From Collimonas sp. OK242 (GTDB lineage Bacteria > Pseudomonadota > Gammaproteobacteria > Burkholderiales > Burkholderiaceae_D), in assembly GCF_900107095.1 (NCBI RefSeq), contig NZ_FNOR01000018.1, positions 49,250 to 113,249 on the forward strand: a DNA stretch of 64,000 bases, read 5' to 3'. The position numbers and the translations under genes were made by a program. The stretch's first letter is position 1. The number at the start of each line of letters is the position of its first letter. The notes beneath the pieces were generated by a model. That model saw nothing but the letters and a program-made list of their open reading frames with translations. It had not been told where the DNA came from and ran no database searches. Below, in pieces: positions 51,146 through 59,691 of the stretch.

Positions 51146-51526
51146 ATGAACAACATAACTCGCATTCTTAGCACAGGGCGTATGAGCCAGGCCGTCATCC
51201 ATCATGACCGCGTGTACCTGGCCGGGCAGGTGGCTGATGACACTAACGCCGACATTACAGGCCAAACCCATCAAGTACTGGACAAGGTCGAAGGCTTGTT
51301 GGCCGAGGCAGGTTCCGACAAGACAAAGATGTTGTCGGCGATGATCTGGCTGCCGGATATTTCCACTTACGACGAATTCAATGCCGTGTGGGATAGCTGG
51401 TTGCCAGTCGGACACGCGCCGGCCAGAGCATGTGTCGAGTCTAGACTGGCGGGAGTGCAATATTTGCTTGAGATTTCCATCGTCGCGGCACGCGGCTCAA
51501 ATCCGGAAAGGCCTCTGTTGCGTTGA
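51146..51526 (+). CDS. RidA/YjgF family enamine-imine deaminase
   Basis: A 126-residue protein of the RidA superfamily. Seen: MSQAVIHHDRVYLAGQVADD, TGQTHQVLDKVEGLLAEAGS, KTKMLSAMIWLPDISTYDEF and HAPARACVESRLAGVQYLLE, whose ARACVE Arg is the substrate-carboxylate-binding residue in active members. RidA hydrolyses reactive 2-imino and enamino acids. As last gene behind a D-amino-acid dehydrogenase it probably speeds hydrolysis of the imine product. ATG 51146 has AGGAA upstream. Confidence 0.92.
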   Translation: MNNITRILSTGRMSQAVIHHDRVYLAGQVADDTNADITGQTHQVLDKVEGLLAEAGSDKTKMLSAMIWLPDISTYDEFNAVWDSWLPVGHAPARACVESRLAGVQYLLEISIVAARGSNPERPLLR

Positions 51527-51650
51527 ATAGCCAGTCGATGCGGTCGAGATTAAGCACTGAAATTTTATCCGCAAGATGGCCGTCAGTCGCCGAATGGCCA
51601 GTATAACAGGCGGCCTACACGAGAACTGCAAAGAGTGTTTTTCCACCTAT

Positions 51651-51671
51651 CGCATCACGCATCACGCATCA
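51651..51671. repeat. Three tandem CGCATCA units
   Basis: Three perfect 7-bp copies, followed by two degenerate ones (CTCGTCA, CTCATTCA), in the gap after the RidA gene. Probably a small microsatellite-like array. Confidence 0.75.
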
Positions 51672-51740
51672 CTCGTCACTCATTCATGAACTATGGCATC
51701 GCCTCCGCCCGCGAGCTCTAATTACAAATGGGTAGAAAAT

Positions 51741-52379
51741 TTATGCCGACTTGGCGTCAGCACAAGCCAGCATGGCATCGCCAATCATACAATCACCTTG
51801 GGCCTTGAGCGTCTCGCCGGCGCCGCGGATGTCACGAACTTCCTTGTTCTGGCTCAGTTTTGACTTGCCGACAAGGCGCGTGATTTCAATCTCCAGGCCG
51901 ACGATGGCCTTGAGCATCGTGTCAATGTCCTCCTTGGCGCTGTCCGTCATCTTCCATGGCGCCGGCTGTGACGCTTCATGGGTTCGGGTCAGGCGGGCAA
52001 CCACGCTGCGCACGAAGCGCTCGTCGTCGCGGATGACGATGCGTCCGTAGGCATGGGCCACCATGTAATTCCAGGTGGGTACCTGCTTGTGGAATTCATG
52101 CTTGGACGGATACCAATTGGGTGAAACATACGCATCGGCGACCCGAAACACCACCAGTACCTCGTCGCCGTCGGATACGTCCTTCCACACCGGATTGGCG
52201 CGCGCCACATGGGCATTCAATACGCCCATCCCGCCCCGCTGGGGATCGAGTTCAAAAGGAATATGGTTGGCATCCAGTCCACTTGCGCCATGCGTGAACA
52301 GTATTCCAAAAGGATGTTGCCTGATGAGCTCATGCAGCACTTCTATGCGAGACTCATCGAAATGGGTGGGTACATACAT
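51741..52379 (-). CDS. PaiB-like FMN-binding negative regulator family protein
   Basis: A 212-residue protein of the PaiB (FMN-binding split-barrel) family: MYVPTHFDESRIEVLHELIR, HPFGILFTHGASGLDANHIP FELDP, GMGVLNAHVARANPVWKDVS, AYVSPNWYPSKHEFHKQVPT WNYMVAHAYGRI. I use ATG 52379 with GGGAGA upstream; upstream codons of the open frame bear no family sequence. Bacillus PaiB was described as a repressor of sporulation and degradative enzyme genes; roles in proteobacteria are unclear. It is divergent from MocR regulator 2 (147 bp), which probably controls it. Confidence 0.9.
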   Translation of the reverse strand: MYVPTHFDESRIEVLHELIRQHPFGILFTHGASGLDANHIPFELDPQRGGMGVLNAHVARANPVWKDVSDGDEVLVVFRVADAYVSPNWYPSKHEFHKQVPTWNYMVAHAYGRIVIRDDERFVRSVVARLTRTHEASQPAPWKMTDSAKEDIDTMLKAIVGLEIEITRLVGKSKLSQNKEVRDIRGAGETLKAQGDCMIGDAMLACADAKSA

Positions 52380-52526
52380 ATCAGTTCTCCCGGTCTTGAC
52401 CCTGATTGCAACGCTTATGCCTTTGCAGGCAGTACTGGCCTGGCTCGTTATCCGAGGTGGATTATCGCTATTTTCTGGATTACTATATAGATCCACAATT
52501 GATCAATTTCAGTAGGCCAGAATCGT

Positions 52527-54044
52527 ATGCCACGACGTCCCCAGGCTGTTGAGTTGCCGCCCATTAGCGGCTTGGACCGTAGCAGCGGGCATCTTGGCCG
52601 TCAATTGACGCACGCTCTGCGCGAGGCGATACATGCCGGCAACTTGAAACCTGGCGATCTTCTGCCTTCGACTCGTCAGCTGGCCGGCGCGCTCGATATC
52701 GCGCGCGGCACGGTCATGGAGGCGTACGAACAACTGATCGCCGAGGGATTTCTCGATGCACAACCAAGGGCGGGCACGCGAGTCGCTTCCGCGCTGGCCC
52801 AACCGGGGCCAGCTGCCAGCGGTTTGCAAAAGCCGGCGGCAAGCACGACGCCCACTTCACTGCCGGCGCCTGCAGCCGCCTTCGCCAAAGTCGCGGAGCA
52901 ATTCAAGCCGCTCCCACCGGTACCCTTTGCCGTTTCCGTTCCCACAGGCCCGGCAGCACCCGACGCAGCGTGGCGACGGCTCGGCAACCGCATCCGCGCC
53001 CGAGGACCAGGCGCGCCCTCGGGCTATGACGATCCGCAGGGTGTCAAGGCCCTGCGGGAAGCCGTGGCAGAGTATGTGCGGAGGTCGCGCTCGGTACAGT
53101 GCAGTGCTGAACAAGTCATCGTCACGGCGGGAACCCAGCAAGGGTTGTACCTTGCCTGCCAGGTGCTGCTGGGCGCCACCGACATCGCGTGGGTGGAAGA
53201 CCCCGCCTATCGAGGCATTACGGGAATTCTCGAAAGCACAGGGCGGCAGGATCGCATGGTGCGCGTTCCAGTTGACGATGCCGGCATCGACGTCGACGCC
53301 GGCATGGCAATGGCAAAGGATGCGCGTGCTGCATTCGTCACGCCTTCGCATCAATATCCGCTGGGAATGCCGATGAGCATGGGGCGCAGGAATGCACTGC
53401 TGGCTTGGGCACGGAAGAGCGGCGCCTGGATCGTAGAGGATGACTACGACAGCGAACTGCGCTACGCCGGCCATCCGTTTCCTTCACTGCAGGGTCTGGC
53501 ACCGGATCGCGTCGTCTACCTCGGCACCTTCAGCAAGATCCTGTTTCCGTCGCTGCGCCTCGGCTATGCCATCGTTCCCGAAGCTTTGGTGCCCGCCTTC
53601 TGCGGTGCGCGTGTACTGATGGACCGGCATACGCCAAGCGCCGACCAGCACGTCCTCGCCGCTTTCATCACTGAAGGTCATCTGGATCGGCATATCCGAC
53701 GCATTCGCGCTGTGTACGCTGACCGGCGAAGCCAGCTGGTAGCCATGCTCGAGCGATGGATTCCCAAGGATCTCGGATGGCTGCAGCCAAGCGATCAGGG
53801 CATGCATCTGGTACTCTGGCTAGCGCGCGGTATCGATGACGTCCTGCTGGCGTCGCGCGCCGTGGAGGCGGGAGTCGCCGTGCGTGCAGTGTCCCCAATG
53901 TATTCGGAGGGCAACGGTCGCTCAGGACTCGTCCTCGGTTTAGGCGGATTCAGCGACGAACAGATGGAGGCTGCAGTTCGGATCCTTGCTGCAATCAGCA
54001 TGTCGATGAAAAAGACCAAGCCGCGCATGCAGGCGACTTCGTGA
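52527..54044 (+). CDS. MocR-type transcriptional regulator 2 (PdxR-like)
   Basis: A 505-residue protein. N-terminal GntR winged helix (LGRQLTHALREAIHAGNLKP, LPSTRQLAGALDIARGTVME AYEQLIAEGFL), a long Ala/Pro-rich linker to about residue 150, then an aminotransferase-like domain: IVTAGTQQGLYLACQVLLGA, PSHQYPLGMPMSMGRRNALL, IVEDDYDSELRY and PLP Lys in VYLGTFSKILFPSLRLGY. In known cases such regulators use PLP or an amino-acid-PLP adduct as signal. Divergent from the PaiB-like gene. The linker is longer than in regulator 1 at 46374-47780. Confidence 0.9.
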   Translation: MPRRPQAVELPPISGLDRSSGHLGRQLTHALREAIHAGNLKPGDLLPSTRQLAGALDIARGTVMEAYEQLIAEGFLDAQPRAGTRVASALAQPGPAASGLQKPAASTTPTSLPAPAAAFAKVAEQFKPLPPVPFAVSVPTGPAAPDAAWRRLGNRIRARGPGAPSGYDDPQGVKALREAVAEYVRRSRSVQCSAEQVIVTAGTQQGLYLACQVLLGATDIAWVEDPAYRGITGILESTGRQDRMVRVPVDDAGIDVDAGMAMAKDARAAFVTPSHQYPLGMPMSMGRRNALLAWARKSGAWIVEDDYDSELRYAGHPFPSLQGLAPDRVVYLGTFSKILFPSLRLGYAIVPEALVPAFCGARVLMDRHTPSADQHVLAAFITEGHLDRHIRRIRAVYADRRSQLVAMLERWIPKDLGWLQPSDQGMHLVLWLARGIDDVLLASRAVEAGVAVRAVSPMYSEGNGRSGLVLGLGGFSDEQMEAAVRILAAISMSMKKTKPRMQATS

Positions 54045-54146
54045 AGAGATCTCATCACGCATGAATACAGCAAGGACGTGCCGGCAAATAGCGCCATGCA
54101 GGATTCCTGGCTGCTAGAATCCGGAAATGGCGCGAAATCGCGCGGC

Positions 54147-55076
54147 CTACAGGAAGCCATCTTTCCCGTTATCGCGCCGACCGTACATCCGGCATTCTGC
54201 AGCCAGCGCCAACAGGTTGGGATCCCTTTCCCTGTTTTTCGGCAACAGCAGAGTAATCTGCTGTCGGGACGCGTACCTTTCTTCAAGTGGAATCAGCTCA
54301 ATGCGGGAGCTGAATTCGCCAACGCGTCCGGGTAGCAGACTGTATCCGATTCCTCCGCTAATCAAGTTAATCAACGAAAAAATGTCCTGTACCCGCATGG
54401 CGATATTGGGAATGAAACCCGCGAGTTCAAAGCAATGGTGAAAATCCTCAGTGGTCGCAAATCCGTCGCTCAAGGTGACAAATTTTTCTGCGCGAAAATC
54501 CTGGAGATCAATATGATTGTTACCGGCATACGGTGAGCCGACCGGCGCCGCCAAAAAGATATCGTCATAAAATAATGGTACCGAAACCAGCCCGTTATTT
54601 TCATTCTCCCCATGCAGTCCGACAACAATAGCGTCAAGCTGCCCATCTACCAGACTTTGCAGCAACTCCCGATTTGAGCCCATGGTGAGATCGATATCGA
54701 GTTCTGGCTTGCGCAACTTGAGCCCTATCACCAGTTGCGGGATGCACCTTAACGTCAAGGAATAAAGAGCGCCCATCTTGAGGCGGGGGGCGTTAAATCC
54801 GCCTGCATCACGCACCTTGCGCACACCCTCCTCGCATTCATCGACTATCCGCTTCGCGTATTCGGCGAACGTATAAGCGGTCTGGAGTGGAATCAGGTTG
54901 CGTCCTTCGTGCTTGAAAAGCGGACAGCGCAATGCCTCTTCAAGCGAATGCAAGGCACGGTGCACGCTCACCGTACTTTGCCCAAGGCTTTCCGAAACCC
55001 GCGCCATATTGTTAAGCGTCATGAAGGCTAGAAAGACTTCCATTTTTTTCAGCGTAATCGCCTCATCAATTGCCAT
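54147..55076 (-). CDS. mdcR: LysR-family regulator of malonate utilisation (MdcR-like)
   Basis: A 309-residue LysR protein. HTH: VFLAFMTLNNMARVSESLGQ STVSVHRALHSLEE. Effector domain: LKMGALYSLTLRCIPQLVIG, LDAIVVGLHGENENNGLVSV, GFATTEDFHHCFELAGFIPN, ISGGIGYSLLPGRVGEFSSR. This wording and the place beside mdcABCDE fit MdcR, which activates the malonate operon. A degenerate porin gene separates it from mdcA, and the candidate operator array lies at 55856-55912. The symbol rests on family resemblance plus context. Confidence 0.82.
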   Translation of the reverse strand: MAIDEAITLKKMEVFLAFMTLNNMARVSESLGQSTVSVHRALHSLEEALRCPLFKHEGRNLIPLQTAYTFAEYAKRIVDECEEGVRKVRDAGGFNAPRLKMGALYSLTLRCIPQLVIGLKLRKPELDIDLTMGSNRELLQSLVDGQLDAIVVGLHGENENNGLVSVPLFYDDIFLAAPVGSPYAGNNHIDLQDFRAEKFVTLSDGFATTEDFHHCFELAGFIPNIAMRVQDIFSLINLISGGIGYSLLPGRVGEFSSRIELIPLEERYASRQQITLLLPKNRERDPNLLALAAECRMYGRRDNGKDGFL

Positions 55077-55210
55077 TTCCCCTCCGGAAAATTATTTGAA
55101 CACACAATTGCCGTTCAAGTAATAGTCTGCCACAAACGCATGAGCCAAGACGGGCAAGATATACCTCCTGGCGCAGGTCAACCCGTTCTCAACCGGTAAT
55201 GCGAGCTCTT

Positions 55211-55239
55211 AAAAAAAATGGCTCCTTTTGGGGGAGCCA
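55211..55239 (-). terminator. Rho-independent terminator behind the porin pseudogene
   Basis: On the minus strand TGGCTCC and GGAGCCA form a 7-bp stem with loop CCCAAAA, followed by TTTTTTTT. A textbook terminator that has outlived the gene it served. Confidence 0.9.
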
Positions 55240-55269
55240 CAAAATCGCAGCAACAGGAGAGCGGATTGA

Positions 55270-55735
55270 TCAGAAAAAATAGCGGGCGCCGAGGCCGGCC
55301 TGGAAAATCTTCCGGTTGCCGTTAAAGTAGCTGGTGTTGTAGCCACCGCCGACATAGGAATAATCGAAAGCCAGATACAGATCAGTCTGCTTGTCGAGGC
55401 GATAAAACGCCGCACCGTATAGCGTGTCCCAGGTCCCGCTCGCTGCCGAAGTGATGCCGCTGGTCAGGTCAAACGGCTGCAGCGTGTTGCCGCCGGACGT
55501 GCCGGCATTTTTGGCCTTGATACGATAGTAAGCCAACGCATAGTCAAACTTCCCTGCAGGATAAATTCACCTCAACGCTCAGACTTTGCAGTTGCTGTTG
55601 AAGCTGCAGTATCTGCTGCTGGAGCAGCTCGACCACCTGTTGGGTGGAATGGGTACTTTGAGCGCTTGCCGGTCCCGCCGCTGCCAGGATCGTACCCATG
55701 GCCGCAGCCATGAGGGTATTTTTTTTGATACTCAC
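55270..55735 (-). pseudogene. Porin gene with internal deletion and frameshift
   Basis: The 5' part, from GTG 55735 with GGAG upstream, gives a signal peptide (MSIKKNTLMAAAMGTILAAA) and a coiled-coil start (QQVVELLQQQILQLQQQLQS). It runs into a stop at 55544. The 3' part in another frame gives KFDYALAYYRIKAKNAG, GTWDTLYGAAFYRLDKQTDL and the terminal strand QAGLGARYFF with C-terminal Phe, the end of a Gram-negative porin. About two thirds of the porin is missing between them. An intact terminator follows. It may once have admitted malonate or related acids, given its position between mdcR and mdcA. Confidence 0.8.
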
Positions 55736-55855
55736 AATTGTCTTCTCCAAGGTTGATTTTTATCTTTTTCATCAATGCTCGCTCCGGAATGTTGAGCCGG
55801 AGCGTCCGTAGATTAGATTGATGATTTCCCCGGTTCAATCAACCAAGCCGTTGTG

Positions 55856-55912
55856 TCATTACCTTGAGGTTAATGAATCTCGGTCATATTCATTAACTTC
55901 ACAGTAATGAAC
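55856..55912. promoter_or_regulatory. Array of alternating TAATGA half-sites ahead of mdcA, candidate MdcR operator
   Basis: TCATTA (55856-55861), GTTAATGAAT (55869-55878), ATTCATTAAC (55888-55897) and GTAATGAAC (from 55904) alternate in orientation at nearly constant spacing. The two central arms form a perfect 10-bp inverted repeat with a 9-base spacer. It ends about 75 bp before mdcA, fitting activator binding upstream of a promoter. Confidence 0.6.
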
Positions 55913-55987
55913 TGCGCATAAGGTTGATTGAAGAGGCTTTTTTAAAATTCTATTGTGTCTCCGTGATGATCGATTTCCGGAGCAACG

Positions 55988-57649
55988 ATGCAAGCCAGAC
56001 CTCAACTTAACCCGCAATGGAGCAAACGCCGGACGGAAAAAAATCGCCGGCTGGATCTGGTCCGCCACCTGGCTGACGGCCCGGTCCTGGCAACTGGCGA
56101 CATCATCGCCGTGCTGGAAGCTCTGATCGCGCCTGGCGACCGCGTCGTGCTTGAAGGTAATAACCAGAAACAGGCTGATTTCCTGTCCCGTTCGCTGGCG
56201 CAAGTCAATCCGGCCAAAGTGAAGCAGCTGCACCTGATCATGCCCAGCGTCAGCCGGCCGGAGCATCTCGACCTGTTTGAACGCGGCATTGCCCGCAAGC
56301 TCGATTTTGCTTATGCCGGCGCGCAAAGCCTGCGCATTTCGCAGTTTCTGAAAGACGGCCTGCTGGAAGTCGGCGCGATTCACACCTACATCGAACTGTA
56401 TGCGCGGCTCTACGTCGACCTGACGCCGAACGTGGTGCTGGTGGCCGGCTTCAAGGCGGATCGTCAAGGCAATCTGTATACCGGCTCAAGCACCGAAGAT
56501 ACGCCGGCGCTGGTGGAAGCAGCGGCCTTCCGCGATGGCATCGTGATAGCTCAAGTCAACGAGATCGTTGACGACCCGGCCGATCTGCCGCGGGTGGACA
56601 TTCCCGGCTCGTGGATCGACTTTGTGGTGCAGGCCGACAAGCCGTTTTTCCTTGAACCGCTGTTTACCCGCGATCCACGGCTGATCAAGCCGGTCCATGT
56701 GCTGATGGCAATGATGGCGATCCGCGGCGTGTATGAACGCCATCAGGTGCAGTCGCTCAATCACGGCATCGGTTTCAATACTGCTGCGATTGAGCTTATT
56801 CTGCCGACTTATGGCGAAAAGCTGGGACTCAAGGGCAAGATCTGCAAGAACTGGACGCTCAATCCGCATCCGACATTGATTCCGGCGATCGAAACCGGCT
56901 GGGTCGAAAGCGTCCATTGTTTCGGCGGCGAACTGGGCATGGAGAATTACGTTGCCGCACGCCCCGATGTGTTTTTCACCGGCAAAGACGGCTCCATGCG
57001 TTCCAATCGTGCTTTTTGCCAATTGGCGGGCCAGTACGCGGTTGACCTGTTCATCGGATCCACCTTGCAAATGGACGGGCTGGGCAATTCATCCACGGTG
57101 ACGCGCGGCCGCCTGACAGGTTTCGGCGGCGCCCCCAACATGGGGCACGATCCGCGTGGACGCCGTCACGCCAGTCCGGCCTGGCTGGACCTGATCGAGA
57201 CCGACGATCCGCTTGCGCGCGGCAAAAAACTGGTAGTGCAGATGGTGGAAACCTTTCAGGGCGGCGGCCAGCCGACCATCGTCGAAACCCTCGACGCAGT
57301 AGCGGTCGGGCGCGAATCCGGCATGCCTATCGCCCCGGTGATGATCTATGGCGATGACGTGACGCACGTGCTCACCGAGGAGGGCATCGCCTATCTCTAT
57401 AAAGCGCGCTCGCTGGAGGAGCGCAAAGCCATGCTGGCTGCAGTCGCCGGCGTAACGCCCATTGGCATGACCCATGATCCCGCAACCACCGCACGCTTGC
57501 GGCAAGAAGGCCTGATTGCGCTGCCGGAGGATATGGGCGTCAATCGCAGCGAGGCCACCCGTTCCCTGCTGGCGGCCAAGAGCGTTGCCGACCTGGTGAG
57601 CTGGTCCGACGGCTTGTATGAGCCGCCTGCCAAATTCCGGAGCTGGTGA
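55988..57649 (+). CDS. mdcA: Malonate decarboxylase alpha subunit (acetyl-S-ACP:malonate ACP transferase)
   Basis: A 553-residue subunit that exchanges malonate for acetate on the acyl carrier subunit. Seen: RKNRRLDLVRHLADGPVLAT-like start (RRTEKNRRLDLVRHL), DIIAVLEALIAPGDRVVLEG NNQKQADFL, GAIHTYIELYARLYVDLTPN, GFNTAAIELILPTYGEKLGL, RSNRAFCQLAGQYAVDLFIG and YGDDVTHVLTEEGIAYLYKA. Length and wording match MdcA. ATG 55988 has CCGGAG upstream. It heads the operon mdcABCDE-madLM-mdcGH, and its stop overlaps the mdcB start. Confidence 0.96.
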   Translation: MQARPQLNPQWSKRRTEKNRRLDLVRHLADGPVLATGDIIAVLEALIAPGDRVVLEGNNQKQADFLSRSLAQVNPAKVKQLHLIMPSVSRPEHLDLFERGIARKLDFAYAGAQSLRISQFLKDGLLEVGAIHTYIELYARLYVDLTPNVVLVAGFKADRQGNLYTGSSTEDTPALVEAAAFRDGIVIAQVNEIVDDPADLPRVDIPGSWIDFVVQADKPFFLEPLFTRDPRLIKPVHVLMAMMAIRGVYERHQVQSLNHGIGFNTAAIELILPTYGEKLGLKGKICKNWTLNPHPTLIPAIETGWVESVHCFGGELGMENYVAARPDVFFTGKDGSMRSNRAFCQLAGQYAVDLFIGSTLQMDGLGNSSTVTRGRLTGFGGAPNMGHDPRGRRHASPAWLDLIETDDPLARGKKLVVQMVETFQGGGQPTIVETLDAVAVGRESGMPIAPVMIYGDDVTHVLTEEGIAYLYKARSLEERKAMLAAVAGVTPIGMTHDPATTARLRQEGLIALPEDMGVNRSEATRSLLAAKSVADLVSWSDGLYEPPAKFRSW

Positions 57650-58506
57650 TGGCAGCCGTTCTTCAGCAAAACCAGCCGCTGGCAGCCGCCGCATTGGCCG
57701 ACTACCTGGCCGACGCAGTCGTGACAGCGCTGATCGATGAGGTCACGCTGACGCCCAAGCCGGGCCTGGTCGACATGCGCGGCCGCGGCGCTCATCGCGA
57801 TCTGAACTGGGATTTGATGTGCCATTCGGCCTGGGCCTTGCATCCGACTTTCCATGCCATGGCGAGCGCCGGACAAAACATCGCCGATCCGCAACGATTG
57901 CGCGAACAGATCGGTCTCATCGGGCGCCAGGGCGAAGCGGCCATGATGGCCGCTACCGGCGGCGTCAACACCCATCGCGGCGCGATCTGGGCGCTCGGTC
58001 TGCTGGTCACGGCAGCGGCGCAAGACCATACCGCGCTGGCTCCGGCAACGGTGGCCGCGCGCGCTGCCGCACTGGCGTGGCGACACGACAGGTTTGCGCC
58101 AGCCGCGACCGGCAACAAGGGCGAACTCGCTTGCCGGCAATACAGCGTCGGCGGCGCACGGGGGCAGGCGCGAGCCAGATTCCCGCATGTAATCTGGGTC
58201 GCGCTGCCTTGGCTGGAACATTGCCGCGCCCGCGGCGACGATGAAAACACCGCGCGACTCAACGCGTTGCTGGCGGTGGTCGCCAATCTCGACGACACCT
58301 GCGTCCTGTCGCGCGGCGGCCAGGCGGCATTGACGGCAGTGCAATCCGGGGCGCTGCGAGTGCTGGCCGCTGGCGGCGCCGCCAGCAGCGATGGCAGGAG
58401 CGCGCTGCAACAATTCGAACAGGAGCTGCTGGCACTACACGTCTCACCGGGCGGCGCGGCGGATTTGCTGGCGGCGGCACTGTTCCTGGACGGCATCAGG
58501 ACTTAA
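57649..58506 (+). CDS. mdcB: Triphosphoribosyl-dephospho-CoA synthase
   Basis: A 285-residue enzyme that builds the precursor of the 2'-(5''-phosphoribosyl)-3'-dephospho-CoA prosthetic group from ATP and dephospho-CoA. Seen: ALIDEVTLTPKPGLVDMRGR GAHRDLNWDLMCHSAWALHP, EAAMMAATGGVNTHRGAIWA LGLL, and DTCVLSRGGQAALTAVQSGA, all CitG/MdcB family signatures. ATG 57649 overlaps the mdcA stop by one base and has GGAG upstream; GTG 57646 is the alternative. Required to make holo-MdcC. Confidence 0.94.
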   Translation: MAAVLQQNQPLAAAALADYLADAVVTALIDEVTLTPKPGLVDMRGRGAHRDLNWDLMCHSAWALHPTFHAMASAGQNIADPQRLREQIGLIGRQGEAAMMAATGGVNTHRGAIWALGLLVTAAAQDHTALAPATVAARAAALAWRHDRFAPAATGNKGELACRQYSVGGARGQARARFPHVIWVALPWLEHCRARGDDENTARLNALLAVVANLDDTCVLSRGGQAALTAVQSGALRVLAAGGAASSDGRSALQQFEQELLALHVSPGGAADLLAAALFLDGIRT

Positions 58507-58523
58507 ATCGAAAGAGGGAAACC

Positions 58524-58832
58524 ATGGAAAAGATTTTCTATGAATATCCGGCAGGCTCGCCTGCCAAAGCACGCGCGTTGACTGGCGTGGTCGGCTCCGG
58601 CGATCTGGAAGTGCTGCTGGAACCCCACACTGCCGGCCTCACCACCATCGCCATCAGCACCTCGGTCGACGGCATGGGCCAGGTGTGGGAGGCGCTGTTG
58701 ACGCGCATTTTTTCCATGTCGTCGCTGCCCGCCGCCAAAATCGAGATCAATGACTTCGGCGCAACGCCGGGCGTGGTGCGCATGCGGATCGAGCAGGCGT
58801 TCGAAGAATTGCAGTATGCAAGCCCAAAGTAA
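58524..58832 (+). CDS. mdcC: Malonate decarboxylase acyl carrier protein (delta subunit)
   Basis: A 102-residue acyl carrier subunit. It carries the dephospho-CoA-type thiol prosthetic group on Ser25 in TGVVGSGDLEVLLEP, the position used by the Klebsiella protein. The rest (TAGLTTIAISTSVDGMGQVW, IEINDFGATPGVVRMRIEQA FEE) matches MdcC/CitD-like carriers. 17 bp after mdcB with GAGGGAAACC upstream. Confidence 0.95.
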   Translation: MEKIFYEYPAGSPAKARALTGVVGSGDLEVLLEPHTAGLTTIAISTSVDGMGQVWEALLTRIFSMSSLPAAKIEINDFGATPGVVRMRIEQAFEELQYASPK

Positions 58833-58839
58833 GGAAGCC

Positions 58840-59691
58840 ATGAACACCGAACAATTGCTGCAACGCGACAGCTTTATCGAACTCGATGCACGCAGCCGGG
58901 CCAGCGCCTTGCTCGACGCCGGTTCCATGCGCGAACTGATCGGCCCCTTCGATCGCGTGACATCGCCCTGGCTGGAGCGGCAAGGCGTGATCACGCAATC
59001 GGATGACGGCGTGGTAGTCGCCAAAGGTACATGCGACGGCCAGCCAACCGTGATCCTTGCGATCGAAGGCGCATTTCAAGGCGGCAGCCTGGGAGAAGTC
59101 GGCGGCGCCAAGATTGCCGGGGCCCTGGAGCTGGCGGCGCAAGACAATCGCGACGGCATTCCCACCCGGGCGATCATCTTGTTTGAAACCGGCGGCGTGC
59201 GCCTGCAAGAAGCCAATCTCGGGCTGGCGGCGATTGCCGAAATCCATTCTGCCATCGTCGATCTGCGCCGCTACCAGCCCGTGATCGGCATTAGCGCCGG
59301 CACCGTGGGCTGTTTTGGCGGGATGTCGATCGCGGCGGCCCTGTGCAGCTATCTGATCGTCACCCGCGAAGCGCGGCTTGGGCTGAATGGTCCGGCGGTG
59401 ATTGAACAGGAAGCCGGCATCGCCGAATATGATTCGCGCGACAAGCCGTTTATCTGGAGCTTTACCGGCGGCGAGCAACGCTACCTCTGCGGGCTGGCGG
59501 ACGCTTACGTCGAGGACGACGCCATGCAGATCAGAAGCGTGGTGCGCGACCTGTTGCAGCGCGGCTTGCCCGCGCAAAACCGTAGCGACATGGTGCAGGG
59601 TTTTCTGGCCCGCCTGGCCGAAGTGGACGCCAGCGTACAGGCGACGCCTGAACTGATTCGCGCGATTTACCAGAAAGGATTCGCATCATGA
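58840..59691 (+). CDS. mdcD: Malonate decarboxylase beta subunit
   Basis: A ~283-residue crotonase-fold subunit that, with MdcE, decarboxylates malonyl-S-ACP to acetyl-S-ACP. Seen: LLQRDSFIELDARSRASALL, FDRVTSPWLERQGVITQSDD, VVVAKGTCDGQPTVILAIEG AFQGGSLGEVGGAKIAGALE, ILFETGGVRLQEANLGLAAI and GTVGCFGGMSIAAALCSYLI. ATG 58840 has AAGGA at 5 bases; ATG 58816 overlaps mdcC and is less likely. Overlaps mdcE by 4 bp. Confidence 0.95.
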   Translation: MNTEQLLQRDSFIELDARSRASALLDAGSMRELIGPFDRVTSPWLERQGVITQSDDGVVVAKGTCDGQPTVILAIEGAFQGGSLGEVGGAKIAGALELAAQDNRDGIPTRAIILFETGGVRLQEANLGLAAIAEIHSAIVDLRRYQPVIGISAGTVGCFGGMSIAAALCSYLIVTREARLGLNGPAVIEQEAGIAEYDSRDKPFIWSFTGGEQRYLCGLADAYVEDDAMQIRSVVRDLLQRGLPAQNRSDMVQGFLARLAEVDASVQATPELIRAIYQKGFAS

